From contig JAABOA010000444.1 in NCBI GenBank assembly GCA_015680635.1, positions 1,048 through 14,986 on the forward strand: 13,939 nucleotides of DNA, written 5' to 3'. Position numbers and translations under genes: made by a program. The notes beneath the pieces are model-generated. The model worked only from the letters and a program-made list of their open reading frames with translations, was not told the DNA's origin and made no database searches. The DNA comes from Lunasporangiospora selenospora (taxonomy: Eukaryota; Mortierellomycota; Mortierellomycetes; Mortierellales; Mortierellaceae). Below, piece after piece: positions 1 to 8,918 of this stretch (the first letter of the stretch is position 1; each line of letters begins with the position of its first letter).

Positions 1-23
1 AAAAGAGGTACTGAATTACTCAC

Positions 24-246
24 CCTTGGGGGCACGGAAGTGGATAACAAGGCCATCATCCTTGAACATGTTGACCTCCTCAACGTAGGGCTGGTTGACA
101 AGGTTCAACTTCTCAAGAGCACCCTGGAGCTTGCGGTCATCAGTGGAAACGCTGCGGTGAACCTTCTTGACGACACGGCGGGGGGCACCCTTGGAGCGGT
201 TGGCATTAGCCTGGAGCTTAGCGAGTTTCTCAGGGGTCATGCTCAT
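24..246 (-). CDS. EGD1: Nascent polypeptide-associated complex beta subunit (BTF3/Egd1), 5' exon only, partial
   Basis: Beta subunit of the NAC chaperone, which binds ribosomes near the exit tunnel in the cytosol and shields nascent chains. The exon encodes 74 residues: [10 protein letters not shown]-type N-terminus, basic ribosome-contact stretch [12 protein letters not shown] (about residues 22-33), then the start of the NAC domain (TTDD-like [27 protein letters not shown]). The exon ends at 24 before a GTGAGT donor (23 to 18), splitting a codon after its first G. A valine codon would restore the family's PKV sequence. The rest of the gene lies beyond the left edge. The frame stays open upstream to 411, but the added 55 residues look like translated leader. 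The start is therefore set at 246, with a second in-frame ATG at 240. The only deviation is RRVVKK where the family usually has RRK before the KK pair. Identity is clear; which of the two ATGs is used is not. Confidence 0.94.
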
Positions 247-1287
247 GTTGGCGATAATTGTGCTTGTGAGGCTGCTAACGAGAAATAGAGAGATTGGGTC
301 GAGGGATATATTAGGGATCAGAGTCAAGAAACAAGGTGTCGATTGAGAGTCGAGATCTTCCTCCCACTCTTCCCTTCCCAATAGTCTGCAAATGTCCGAG
401 ATCACACTCAATCCATGACACTGTATGATCAGTCATTGCTAGACAATGAGCCCCCCACATAATGTCGAGTAGTGTCGAAACAAGGGCTCTTCAACTTCCT
501 GGGAGTAGCATTTCTATAGTAGAGGGTCTTTTCTCCTGAAAAAAATATTGCTCCTCCTTGGCACCCCTGTACCCCTCTCTCCTCGCAGCCCTGTTGTGGA
601 AAATAGATCCGCCACAAATACAATCAATGGCAGGGCTAGTCATGGTAGTGGAGATCCTCTCAAGCGATGTGTTGGGGGGACATTGTAGTGGCGTGGAAGC
701 GAGTGCAGCGTAAGGTTGCGTCCATGCAGGCATAAGTTCATTACCTGGAGAAGGGTTGATGATCAAGAAATGTTCGATCCAGCCCAGCCTGCCCTAAAAA
801 AAATAAGAAAAAACAATTCAAGGATCACAAGCACCTTTGCAAAACAGACATGGAAAAAATATACATTTACGTCATAATTACATATTTCCTATTTTGTCTT
901 GGAAATAAAGGATTCCACAAAGAGCACAAATGAGGTGGCAGTGGCGACTATGGTGGATCATGAAAGTAAATTTTAAAGCAGAAAAGGTTGGTGACACTGA
1001 ACCACGCGCACCCAGGAGACATAACACATATACGTTTATTATGCGTGCCAATGTTTTCGTGGACACCTTTAGACAAACGTCAAAGAATTCATGTGGTGCA
1101 TTTTTTTAAGGGTGCCACCGTCTTTCATTTAGGTCAAGGGCGCCTTTTGAAACAGCCATTGTGGTTGCGATGGTGCTTAACTTGAAACAAAGGTAATGAT
1201 AATGGCAAAGAGGCACAATCAAAGCAGATATAGCAAGGATTTGTCATAGCAACTTCCTCCCCAGTAGTAGTATTCAAGATATGCATG
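247..1287. other. Intergenic stretch between NAC beta and the resolvase gene
   Basis: Just over 1 kb holding the leader and promoter of the NAC beta gene (right to left from 247) and the 3' flank of the resolvase gene. A CTCGTTAG sequence about 25 bases before the NAC start could be the acceptor of a 5' leader intron. Bases 795-890 are A-rich. Short open frames exist on both strands (e.g. 491-766 minus), but none has a recognisable domain or protein-like composition, so I call no gene here. Confidence 0.6.
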
Positions 1288-2939
1288 CTAGGATCGGGCC
1301 TTTACTGGCGTATTACTCTCGTTTTCTAATTTGTGCGATAGTTCAATGGCCTCTTTGATGGCCCTCTGCTTCCATTCATACCATGCCACTGCCTGCAATA
1401 AACAGTCGCTCAGGTCATCGCGTTTTCTCTCCATACAATACCACTCTTTCAGCTCTGGAGGACAATCTACATTGGATCTTGACACAAGCTTCAGCGGTAC
1501 CATCTTTTGGTCTATCCCTTGCATACTACAATGTGCGGTCTCTACCTTGTCTTCCACATTTATCCACGAGTCTACGATTGCCCTCGCACGCCGCTTTTTG
1601 GCTTGGTAAGCAGACGAAGGGGAGGGGCGCTTCTGCACCTCGCTTTCAATGGTCTCTGGTATATCCTGGTTTGATACTTTATCCAATTCTGCATTCTTGG
1701 CCCCCCGCTTTTTACGACTAGGGACTTCCCAGGCATCTCGTACCTTGTTGCCTTCTTCAGACCACCAACTGCCTACAGCCTTTGGGGGGACTGACTCGAT
1801 ATATATCGGCTCACCTTCTCTTGAATACTGGCCAGCAACAGAATTAGAGTGCTGTTGGGCCCATCTTTGCTGCCAAAGTGCCACCCATGTGTGGATCATA
1901 CCCTCAATGATACTACACTTGATTGTCACATCCAAAACTGCATGGAATCCGCCTGATCGAAACCGCTGTTGTTCCAAAACGATACCTTCAAGTGTTTCGC
2001 TATTAACAATATTGCTCATTACTCGGTCGACCCGCAGGGCAACCTCTCGTGGATTATACGCAATCGAGTCCGTCTTTATCTTCAATGTATACTTGGCCTT
2101 TGCCCCACGTTTTTTTGACTCTGGCTCTGTAGCCCCTAGATCGGTCTGTTCAGTAGCCTCGATTGGGGTCTCTACTGCCGGACCAATACCATTACTTGGT
2201 AAGCTGGAGTCTGTTTCCGCGGGAGCCATCAGATCCTCAACGGACCACCTTAGGATCCGTCCATCTCTTGCGAGCTCCACCCAGGCAAGGTTACGCATCC
2301 CGATATCGATGGAAACAATTGACTGAGGTAAAAGATTATAGACAGCCTCCTTGACACGAGGATCATCCAAGGAGACTGAAGTAGTCTTCCTATTCATCTG
2401 GTCAACTGCTACATTCTCAGGCGAGGAGTCATTGGCTGTCAATGCCAGAGACTTTGTATCAAGAGAGTTGCAAGAGTGTGGAAGGGCGTCTAGCCTATCC
2501 ATGATCGATGCGAGGTATGTCGACAACCGTTTGGTCAAGTCGGGCTTTAGCCCTGACACTGGCTGTCCTGTCGCAAACAAGAGTGCCGAGAGATTCTTTA
2601 TGGTGAGTCTATGTGCATGAGGAAGAAGAAAAAGAGGCCATTTAGAATCCAATGTGTTTCCCATTGTTTGTGCAACCAAAGAATGCATGAGGAGCCCAAC
2701 CTGCTTAATGCCTGCTGAAAGATCTCTTGGTGCCTGGAGACATGCACGGTCTCGACTGATCCCAACTGGGGAGGGTCCAGTGGTCTGGTCGTCAAGCCTC
2801 GCATGTTTCGGATGGCATGGATCGTGCCCAGCGGAGTGGTTGTGGCACATGTGGTGGTGCGCGTACTCCATGTCTTGATGAACGAGATGCCATGCGTCTG
2901 GTACCTCAGGATTCTTCGAGTGCACAACTGAGGATGCAT
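1288..2939 (-). CDS. CCE1: Mitochondrial Holliday junction resolvase, Cce1/Ydc2 family, with SAP motif
   Basis: RNase H-fold endonuclease that cuts four-way junctions, needed in yeasts for mitochondrial DNA segregation. Preferred model: exon 1 2701-2939, intron 2609-2700 (GTTGGG donor, CACATAG acceptor behind a pyrimidine tract), exon 2 1288-2608; 519 residues. The N-terminus MHPQLCTRRILRYQ is Arg-rich and free of acidic residues for about 50 residues, like a mitochondrial presequence. SAP motif at about 81-115 (LTIKNLSALLFATG..VSG). Catalytic blocks: SIVSIDIGMRNLAW with D181, LEQQRFRSGG with E292, PKAVGSWW at about 355, and KRDDLSDCLLQAVAWYEW with D477, D478 and D481, matching the acidic residues of Cce1/Ydc2. 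The protein is about twice as long as S. pombe Ydc2 because of two hydrophilic insertions. An alternative donor GTACCA (2904) is phase-compatible and would shorten the N-terminus to 12 residues. The uninterrupted frame to 2925 begins with GTG and is less likely. Family certain, 5' end uncertain. Confidence 0.88.
2609..2700 (-). other. Predicted intron of the resolvase gene
   Basis: The minus strand reads CAG|GTTGGG at the donor and CATGCACATAG|ACT at the acceptor, with a run of C and T just before the acceptor and a TTCTAAA possible branch site. Its 92 nt length fits the other introns here. Removing it joins AG+A into an Arg codon and continues directly into the SAP helix. The donor is weak, so an alternative donor at 2904 (GTACCA, 296-nt intron, same phase) stays open. 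Confidence 0.55.
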
Positions 2940-3485
2940 GAATGGCAGATCATAGAGATCAAGCAATAGAGGAAAGGAACAAATGTAGAATATTTGGATA
3001 GCCGAAGCCGAGATCCGTGGAGTGGTGTATTTAGAGTTTCCATTGTAAACGAACGAAAAGACTCGCATGTCAATCGAATCTTTGTCGCGTTGATTCGCAT
3101 TCCAATTCGAACAGATCAGACTTGCTGGATCGTGTCAGCCGTCACAAAGTCGTGTAGGCGGCAGGCCTGTGCGATCCGATGCCAGCTCTTCTCAGGAACA
3201 AGCTGCTTGGAGTAAAAATGTTCGAATGTGGATAGAGATAGATCTCCTCCCTTCCTCCCGTATTCCCTTATTGAATTAAGGACAACGGTCAAACCACAGA
3301 CCACAGTGTCGGACCCATAATCTCTTTTAACTCTGGTGCCACACTTTTCTTATTTTCTAAAGGAAATATCGCCTCACTAGCAAAAAGAAACCAACTCTTG
3401 CCTTGTCAATCTTTTCAAAATGCTCGCCCTCCACGAAAGGATCACCTTTCCCCCTCCTCTCTCCCATCGCATCCACCCTGAAACA

Positions 3486-3491
3486 TATAAA
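3486..3491 (+). promoter_or_regulatory. TATA box of gene 3
   Basis: TATAAA (context CATATAAATTGG) lies 126 bases before the ATG at 3617. That leaves room for a leader of roughly 80-100 nt. Assigned from sequence and position only. Confidence 0.55.
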
Positions 3492-3502
3492 TTGGCGGGA
3501 AA
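3492..3502 (+). promoter_or_regulatory. E2F-like binding site
   Basis: TTGGCGGGAAA directly follows the TATA box. It matches the classical E2F/DP core (TTSGCGGGAA). E2F-type factors drive G1/S transcription in animals and plants, and early-diverging fungi are reported to keep them. Use of the site here is inferred. Confidence 0.45.
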
Positions 3503-3616
3503 CAAGGCGATGTCCTGATTCCTAGTCAAGATTTATTAAGCACCAAGTGTTGACAACATTCCTTCTGCTATTTTACACACAATCACCAATATTTCAGACA
3601 TTTACCCTCAGTTGAA

Positions 3617-5975
3617 ATGACTCGCGTTGTTCGTTTCCAGAAGGTTACGGCGTCGGACGACCTGAAGAAAGCCTACCCTAAAGTCATTCGTTCAATGAAA
3701 ATTATTAATCTAGACCAGGACCCCGACACCAATCAATGGTTTCTTCCACTTATAAAGGTGAAAAGAGCCCTCCGACTTAGACTCAAGGACGAAATACGTG
3801 TGGGTTACAAAGGCGTGATGTTTCCAACTATAGAGTAAGGTTGATTTCTACAACGAGTTTTTTTTTGACACAACGACACCCTGCACAGTTGTCTTATAGA
3901 CTCTTTCCTTTCTTGGTGGCTTCACTTCTTATAGTGAGGATATCCCTGCGGATGCACGCGTCCTGAGCATTATTTTTGATGAGATGTTTGACATCTACCC
4001 TGCTTCCAAAGATATGCCTGGCACCGAGGCGCCTCCAGCTGATGCGGCACAGGAGCTTCCGGAGCCCTCGCAGGCTATGGTGTGTGAAGATGGCCCCACC
4101 GGGGGTTCCCAGGCCATGACTGATCCGGGCGTCATAGAACGGACCATGGCTGCCATTAAGCGTGCTGTGGCTAAAACCGAAGCAGCTCAGGATGAATCTC
4201 CTGTCCCCAGTTCTCCGCCGCAAAGAGGATCTTCAAGAGATGATTACGAAAACACAGAGCCTACTTTTGTTCATCATACCTCCTATCACCACTACGCCTC
4301 AGATCATCTTGGAGCCCAGACATCAGCTTCTCCAATGCAATACCCCAGCTCATCTTCAGCCCGGGCGAGGCCACCATCACAATGGTCGCCGATGGGATCC
4401 GAGAGACATCATGCTTATCCTAGTGGATCAGCCCCAAGAGGAGGCATGTCCCCCAGTTATGATACGACTCCTAATTGGGCCCGCTCAATAATGGATTCTT
4501 ACGAAAGACTTGTGGATTATATTCATCGCCTGGATGCGACCGTTGCCCGATTTGAGGATAGAATTTGCCACGATATTGAGTACCAGCTTGAGCCTTTGAA
4601 TAGTACGATTCGACAAATCATGGCGATTCACGATTTGCTTTCCAGCAGTACCTACCGTTCGAGGCGGACTCCTGAGTATGACTACAGATATACCCCTGAG
4701 GAGCGTTCATCGGGATATCCACCCAACTATGGTCCCTCGGCGGGTAATCATGGCCAGAACGGAGTAACGACTCCAAAAAATCGGCATACTCCATATCGAC
4801 GCAGTGCCAGCTCGGAAGCGCCTGGTGAAAGCTCCAGGGGACAGCATCAATACGGAAGGGATCTCTCTCAAGGACCATACACTGCTGGCTCTGCTTATCG
4901 AGACCATGAGTATGACGGCCATGGACCCTTTCCTTCATCATCGATGAGATCACAGGATTACACAAGTCAAAGAGTCTCTAGCCATAGATATTCTCAGTAT
5001 GCACAAGCACAAGGATGGCAGCACGACAACCAAGCAGACCATCCTCGCGATCGGACGAGTGGCGGGGGAGCAAGTCAAGGAGTTCATCAAAATCACAACC
5101 AAAGTCGTCATCACCTTACTGAGATTCACGGCAAACATGTCAGGTTTCAGGATCAGTACAACCAAAGGCATGATCAAACGACCGCACGTTCAGACTATAT
5201 GGCAGACGTCCGAACTTCGACCCAGAGTCACTTTGCCCCAGAGATCAAGCACACTCAACCTGATGACGAGGCTGAGGGTATTGCAGCCGAGGTAGCTACG
5301 GTGGTTACTGATGCGAGTTCAGATAGCCTTTGGGTTGATAACGCCGAGTATACAGCGGCAGGTCGGGTCTCAAGAAAGAGAAGTCGCGACAACGAAGAAG
5401 ATTTCACGGATGACAAAGATGGCAACGCAGAGCTCGGCAATGACGTTGATGATTGGGCTGAGGATGCCGAAAATAACGAAGATGAGAGAGAAAGTCAACC
5501 AGTGGGATGCTGTACTCGGGCGGCCAAAAGGCGCCAGTTGTTGAAAGAGCAAGAAAAATTGGGTACAGCCAAGGATCAATCTCCACAAGATGGGCCAAAA
5601 CAAGCACATACAGGAGGTGGTTCATCTTCAAGACGAAGCACCGGTACCTCCAATAATCGCCGATCAGCCACCAACAGTGGATTTGCGGCGAAGAGTGCGT
5701 ACTCATCCCGTAACCCTAGAGGAAGAGAAAGGCGCCGAATCCACGACCCAGTCCTCGCGATCAACGTAAGCGACGATTTAGGCGAGATTTCTGAGGATAA
5801 CGAGGGTATTATCCCAGATTCGCCTATCATCCCGAAGGATTCTACGCTAGACGATCAAGACATGAGTGGCCTTGACCGTCTTGCTCAAGTGGCAGAACAA
5901 ATGCCAAGACTACCAGTTCTTGCTGATTTGGATACTGATGTACCCCCAACCACTGATGACGGCCCCATATCCTGA
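3617..5975 (+). CDS. Uncharacterised, largely disordered nuclear-type protein
   Basis: Two exons, 3617-3834 and 3935-5975, separated by a 100-nt intron (GTAAGG donor, CTTCTTATAG acceptor). The junction completes an Asp codon and gives 752 residues. Unspliced, exon 1 stops after 73 codons. I do not recognise the family. Residues 1-95 look like a compact domain (RVVRFQKV, WFLPLIKVKRALRLRLKDEIRVGYKGVMFPTI, RVLSIIFDEMFDIYP). A predicted helix at about 253-309 (ARSIMDSYERLVDYIHRL...) could mediate association. The rest is Ser, Gly, Gln, His, Tyr and Pro rich. A basic KRSR cluster (about 553-557) precedes an acidic tract (560-592); further basic patches are AAKRR and RGRERRRIH (about 668-677). This suggests a nuclear chromatin- or RNA-associated protein, but only from composition. 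VRFQ occurs twice (residues 5-8 and about 475-478). The promoter carries TATA and E2F-like elements, hinting at cell-cycle control. Confidence 0.83.
3835..3934 (+). other. Intron of gene 3
   Basis: GTAAGG donor immediately after GA of exon 1 and CTTCTTATAG acceptor. The first acceptor-like TTATAG at about 3894-3899 would not keep frame. Splicing at 3935 keeps phase into the long second exon. Confidence 0.85.
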
Positions 5976-6140
5976 GCATACGCATACGACTCTCAAACTC
6001 ATTGAAAACGTTACTTTTACTCTCCTGATTACGACGCTTTTGAAGCCATCCAGTTTAATTACAATCTTACTGGATAAAGGACGCCAATGGCCTTTGCATA
6101 AACATGATCAATTGATCCATTTACCTCAGAGATAGCGACC

Positions 6141-6167
6141 AAAAAATCAAAAAAATCAAAAAAAAAT
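6141..6167. repeat. A-rich short tandem repeat between convergent genes
   Basis: Three imperfect copies of A(6-8)TC in the 217-bp gap between the stop codons of gene 3 (5975) and the carrier gene (6193). Probably simple sequence in overlapping 3' untranslated regions. No AATAAA signal was seen in this gap. Confidence 0.7.
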
Positions 6168-6192
6168 CTAGATAACGTTTTTAGTACACAAG

Positions 6193-8174
6193 TTACGATT
6201 TTCTAAACTTTTCAACAAACGTGCCAGCTTGGGTGAAAACAAGAAAAGTCACAGCACTGGATGGTGCAGCCTTGACTAGTCCCGGAAGCAGGCCCTTGTA
6301 TAGCGCCAAGTACCCTTCCTTTCTCGCAATGTGGACAATGCATCTCCAGACAGAGTTTGGTAGTTCCTTTGAGGCACCGGCTCCCTTTCTCATGGCTGCC
6401 GATGCTTGTTCCGGCGAATAAAGATTAATTGTCGTCTTTTGTTGTTCAGACCCTTGGATTTGAAGTCGTTTCCGGACCATATCCAAAGGATAAACTCCAG
6501 TCTTTGAAATCACGCCAGACATTGCACCACAAAAAAAGTCCTCCAATCCAAGGAGGAACTGTCCAAGAGATGATGACCGGGCAGTTGGGGTTTGCGCTCC
6601 TGACACTTGCGAATGATTTAAAGAGTAAGATGGCTCGGTATCTGCCTTTTGCTTCATCCATGTTGCGATCCTCTTCAGGGTATCGTAGGAACCGAACATG
6701 ATGCCCATGTAAGGAACCACTTGGATCAGCGCCGGCGACATGCCTCGGTAAAATCCCGAGACTCCATCCTGACGATAAATATGTTTACATGCCTGAATAA
6801 TGCCAGTATAGACCTAGAAAAAAATAAACAATGGGAATGAGAACATTGTCTGATTGTATAACAATAATAGTGGCATCGATAAAAAAAAATATGGTTCTCC
6901 CGAACGAGCGTACCTTTACATCTCTTTGGATTGCGAATCGGGTCCTCAAGAGATCAAACGGATACGTGCAAGCCGTAGCCACAATTCCTGCGTTTGCTCC
7001 AGCAATAAAAGACTGGACAGCTGATATACCGATCACGCTAGAGACAGCATGCAAAGGGATGGCAGCAACGGTTCCTGTCGCTTCCTTTGAATGGGTCGAT
7101 ATGTTGGCGACACTTTTCTGAACCGAGGTTGCGCCTTTGCTGGAAACTTCTGCTGTTTTAATCAAAAACACCTTTGTCTGTTGATAGACGAGGAACTGGA
7201 TCCCGCTATAAGTCAGGTAGAGATATTCGGCCGCCATGTTTCCTTTCCATAAGCCCTACAGACCAAGACCAGTTGCGAAATACAATCGACCACTCTGGTT
7301 AGAAAGAGTAAATATTGCTTGGGGGTCTCAAGAAAAAAATGGGCGTGGGTGGCTCCCAACCCCCGCGACAACAGTCTCCCTTCCTAGACTTACTCGGATA
7401 CCTTCTTCTCGAACAATTGTGGCCATGCTTGAAATCATTCCCCTATACTTTGGCTGGATTTTCGAGACCACATCTTTGGATCCTGATCCAGGCCCTGATA
7501 TCTCTTTGGCTGCATTCCGATGCAGAAAAGTTGTTAGGTCTTTACGTTGTGTTTGCATCTAAGAGAAGAGGACATGGTGAGCCATGGCCGCTCTTTGTAA
7601 CATCAGGTCAGCGGATATGGTTGAGCCTGACTTGAAGGACCTCATTATTTATGATATTTCAATTCATATATCCATATATCCATGTTCGCGTACCTGCATC
7701 CGGATCTTTACAACATCCAGGGGTGCAATAACAAATCGCGCGACAACGCCTGCCGTGGCTCCACATAAGACAGTCTCCGTCTTGGAGAGTGTCGGAGTCC
7801 CTGCAGTTATGCTTGAGCGAGACTTTGTGGTGTCATTGTTGTCCGTGTTGGCATGGGAAGCGATGATGGTGGATGGGGAACAGAGTTGGGTTGAATCACC
7901 AACATCCAGTTGAGTTTGAGAGCCAGTTCCACGGTCACTTTGAGCTGAGGACTGATGAGGATTCATCTTGATTGGATCTGCAACGGAAAAGGAGATGGGC
8001 AAATGCACGGTCGGATTGATGAAATGAGCATTCGGGATAGTTCAAACACGAAGGACGGGCAACACGATAAAATGCAAAGGTAGAGGTACAACCCTATCCA
8101 TCCCATACCCTAAAAAAAGCCACTTGAACACGCTCGAGGCCTCTAAACTGACCTGGAGCCATTTTGGTAGCCAT
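6193..8174 (-). CDS. TPC1: Mitochondrial thiamine pyrophosphate carrier (SLC25A19/Tpc1 type)
   Basis: Inner-membrane carrier importing thiamine pyrophosphate into the mitochondrial matrix for pyruvate and 2-oxoglutarate dehydrogenases. Five exons: 8153-8174, 7694-7977, 7394-7558, 6914-7255, 6193-6813; 477 residues. Introns: GTCAGT..TTGCAG, GTACGC..TCTTAG, GTAAGT..CTGTAG, GTACGC..TTCTAG. Three carrier signatures are visible: PLDVVK (93-98), PFDLLR (256-261) and PLDMVR (380-385). They sit in the usual threefold repeat, with REEGIRGLWKGN (152-163), YRQDGVSGFYRG and ARKEGYLALYKG after repeats one to three. The GVVARFVIAPLDVVKIRMQ, IRGLWKGN and YPFDLLRTR blocks resemble yeast Tpc1. At 477 residues it exceeds the usual 300-330: there is a Ser/Thr/Asp-rich extension of about 70 residues, and linkers at about 190-238 and 320-355. 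The first coding exon is only 22 nt; if that intron is in the leader, translation starts at 7966 (M12). Transport specificity is inferred from similarity. Confidence 0.88.
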
Positions 8175-8659
8175 AGGGATGGCACTGATCAGCAATGGCG
8201 CGCTTGCCTAGACCCCAAGGGAATGGATGAGTGAAAGAGTGGGGTGGCCGGTGATAAATCGCGAGTTCTACTCCATTGTTGTCTCAAACCTTGGAATAGA
8301 GAAACTGGGAATATCCCGCGCCAGCAGGGCCACGCGAGTGTCTACTCCGGCAATCAAGAGAACAAAAGGAGCGTTCTCATGTAGCACCAACAGGCTACAG
8401 ACCAGGTAATGTTTTGGCTGGGCAGACCGAGGAGCCGGTGGGAATCGAGTTTTGGCTGTCATGGTCAAGAATGGATGGGCAGTCCTCCCTGGGCTGTGTA
8501 TGGAGAAAGGAAAAAAAAGGCTCAGAGGCGCGGGTGATCAGAATCTGCACGTTCTTCACATTATGCCCAAACGGGGGAGGCCTTGTCCAACAGCCACTCC
8601 ATTCTCTCTTCTTCTGTGCTCCGAACGAGTCTTTTTTCTTTCTTTCTCCTCTTCTCCGC

Positions 8660-8724
8660 TTGCTTGCTTGTTTGTCTGTCTGCCTGCCTGTCTGCCTGCC
8701 TGCCTGCCTGCCTGCCTGACTGAC
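8660..8724. repeat. Tetranucleotide microsatellite (TGCC/TGTC/TGCT/TGAC)
   Basis: About 16 units of 4 bp, grading from TTGC through TGTC and TGCC to TGAC. The central TGCC run is pure. It lies about 200 bp before the Ytp1-like start codon. Replication slippage would make its length variable. Confidence 0.9.
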
Positions 8725-8779
8725 TACCCATCCTTCGGCCCGACCTTTTACCTTTTTTACTCTTTCCCTGTCCCTGATC

Positions 8780-8859
8780 CTCACTCTCCACGCTGCTCAC
8801 TCTCCACGCTGCTCACTCTCCACTCTACTTACTCTCCACTCTACTTACTCTCCACTCTG
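8780..8859. repeat. 16-bp tandem repeat, five units
   Basis: Five contiguous 16-bp units: two copies of CTCACTCTCCACGCTG, then CTCACTCTCCACTCTA, CTTACTCTCCACTCTA and CTTACTCTCCACTCTG. The array ends 59 bases before the ATG at 8919, so it probably falls in the core promoter or leader of the Ytp1-like gene. No purine occurs more than twice in a row on the plus strand. Confidence 0.92.
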
Positions 8860-8918
8860 TCCATTACTGCCCACCCTGCCACCCCGACACTCCGCCGTGA
8901 GCGAGAACCCTTCCCACC

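Larger units (their letters stand above)
2940..3616. promoter_or_regulatory. Divergent intergenic region shared by the resolvase and the unknown gene 3
   Basis: 677 bp between two genes read outward. The right part carries a TATA box and an E2F-like site for gene 3. Bases 3440-3480 are rich in C and T. The left part must hold the leader and promoter of the resolvase. A minus-strand open stretch (3116-3304) looks somewhat protein-like but has no ATG. I see no other gene. Confidence 0.6.
8175..8918. promoter_or_regulatory. Divergent intergenic region between carrier and Ytp1-like genes
   Basis: 744 bp. The left 400 bp has no recognisable element. The right part is strongly pyrimidine-rich on the plus strand from about 8610, with a tetranucleotide microsatellite and a 16-bp tandem repeat. 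Such CT-rich tracts are common in fungal core promoters just upstream of start codons. Open frames here (8452-8994 plus, 8395-8784 minus) are produced by the repeats and are not genes. Confidence 0.65.

Noticed and set aside
491-766. 91-codon minus-strand frame between NAC beta and the resolvase
   Set aside because: No recognisable motif, overlaps another equally open frame, and lies in probable promoter/leader sequence of NAC beta.
765-800. GTTCGATCC resembling a tRNA T-loop
   Set aside because: Flanking bases do not form a T-stem, and no anticodon or D arm can be placed upstream.
1649-2326. 225-codon plus-strand open frame antisense to the resolvase
   Set aside because: It lies wholly opposite the conserved catalytic blocks of the resolvase and has no domain; it is a mirror of that coding sequence.
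2905-3100. Minus-strand frame from ATG at 3100 as the resolvase start
   Set aside because: It meets a stop before any splice donor that keeps phase into the SAP exon.
3956-3961. ACGCGT (MCB-like element)
   Set aside because: It is inside coding exon 2 of gene 3. Similar GACGCGT matches near 11218 and 13033 are also coding, so they are poor promoter candidates.
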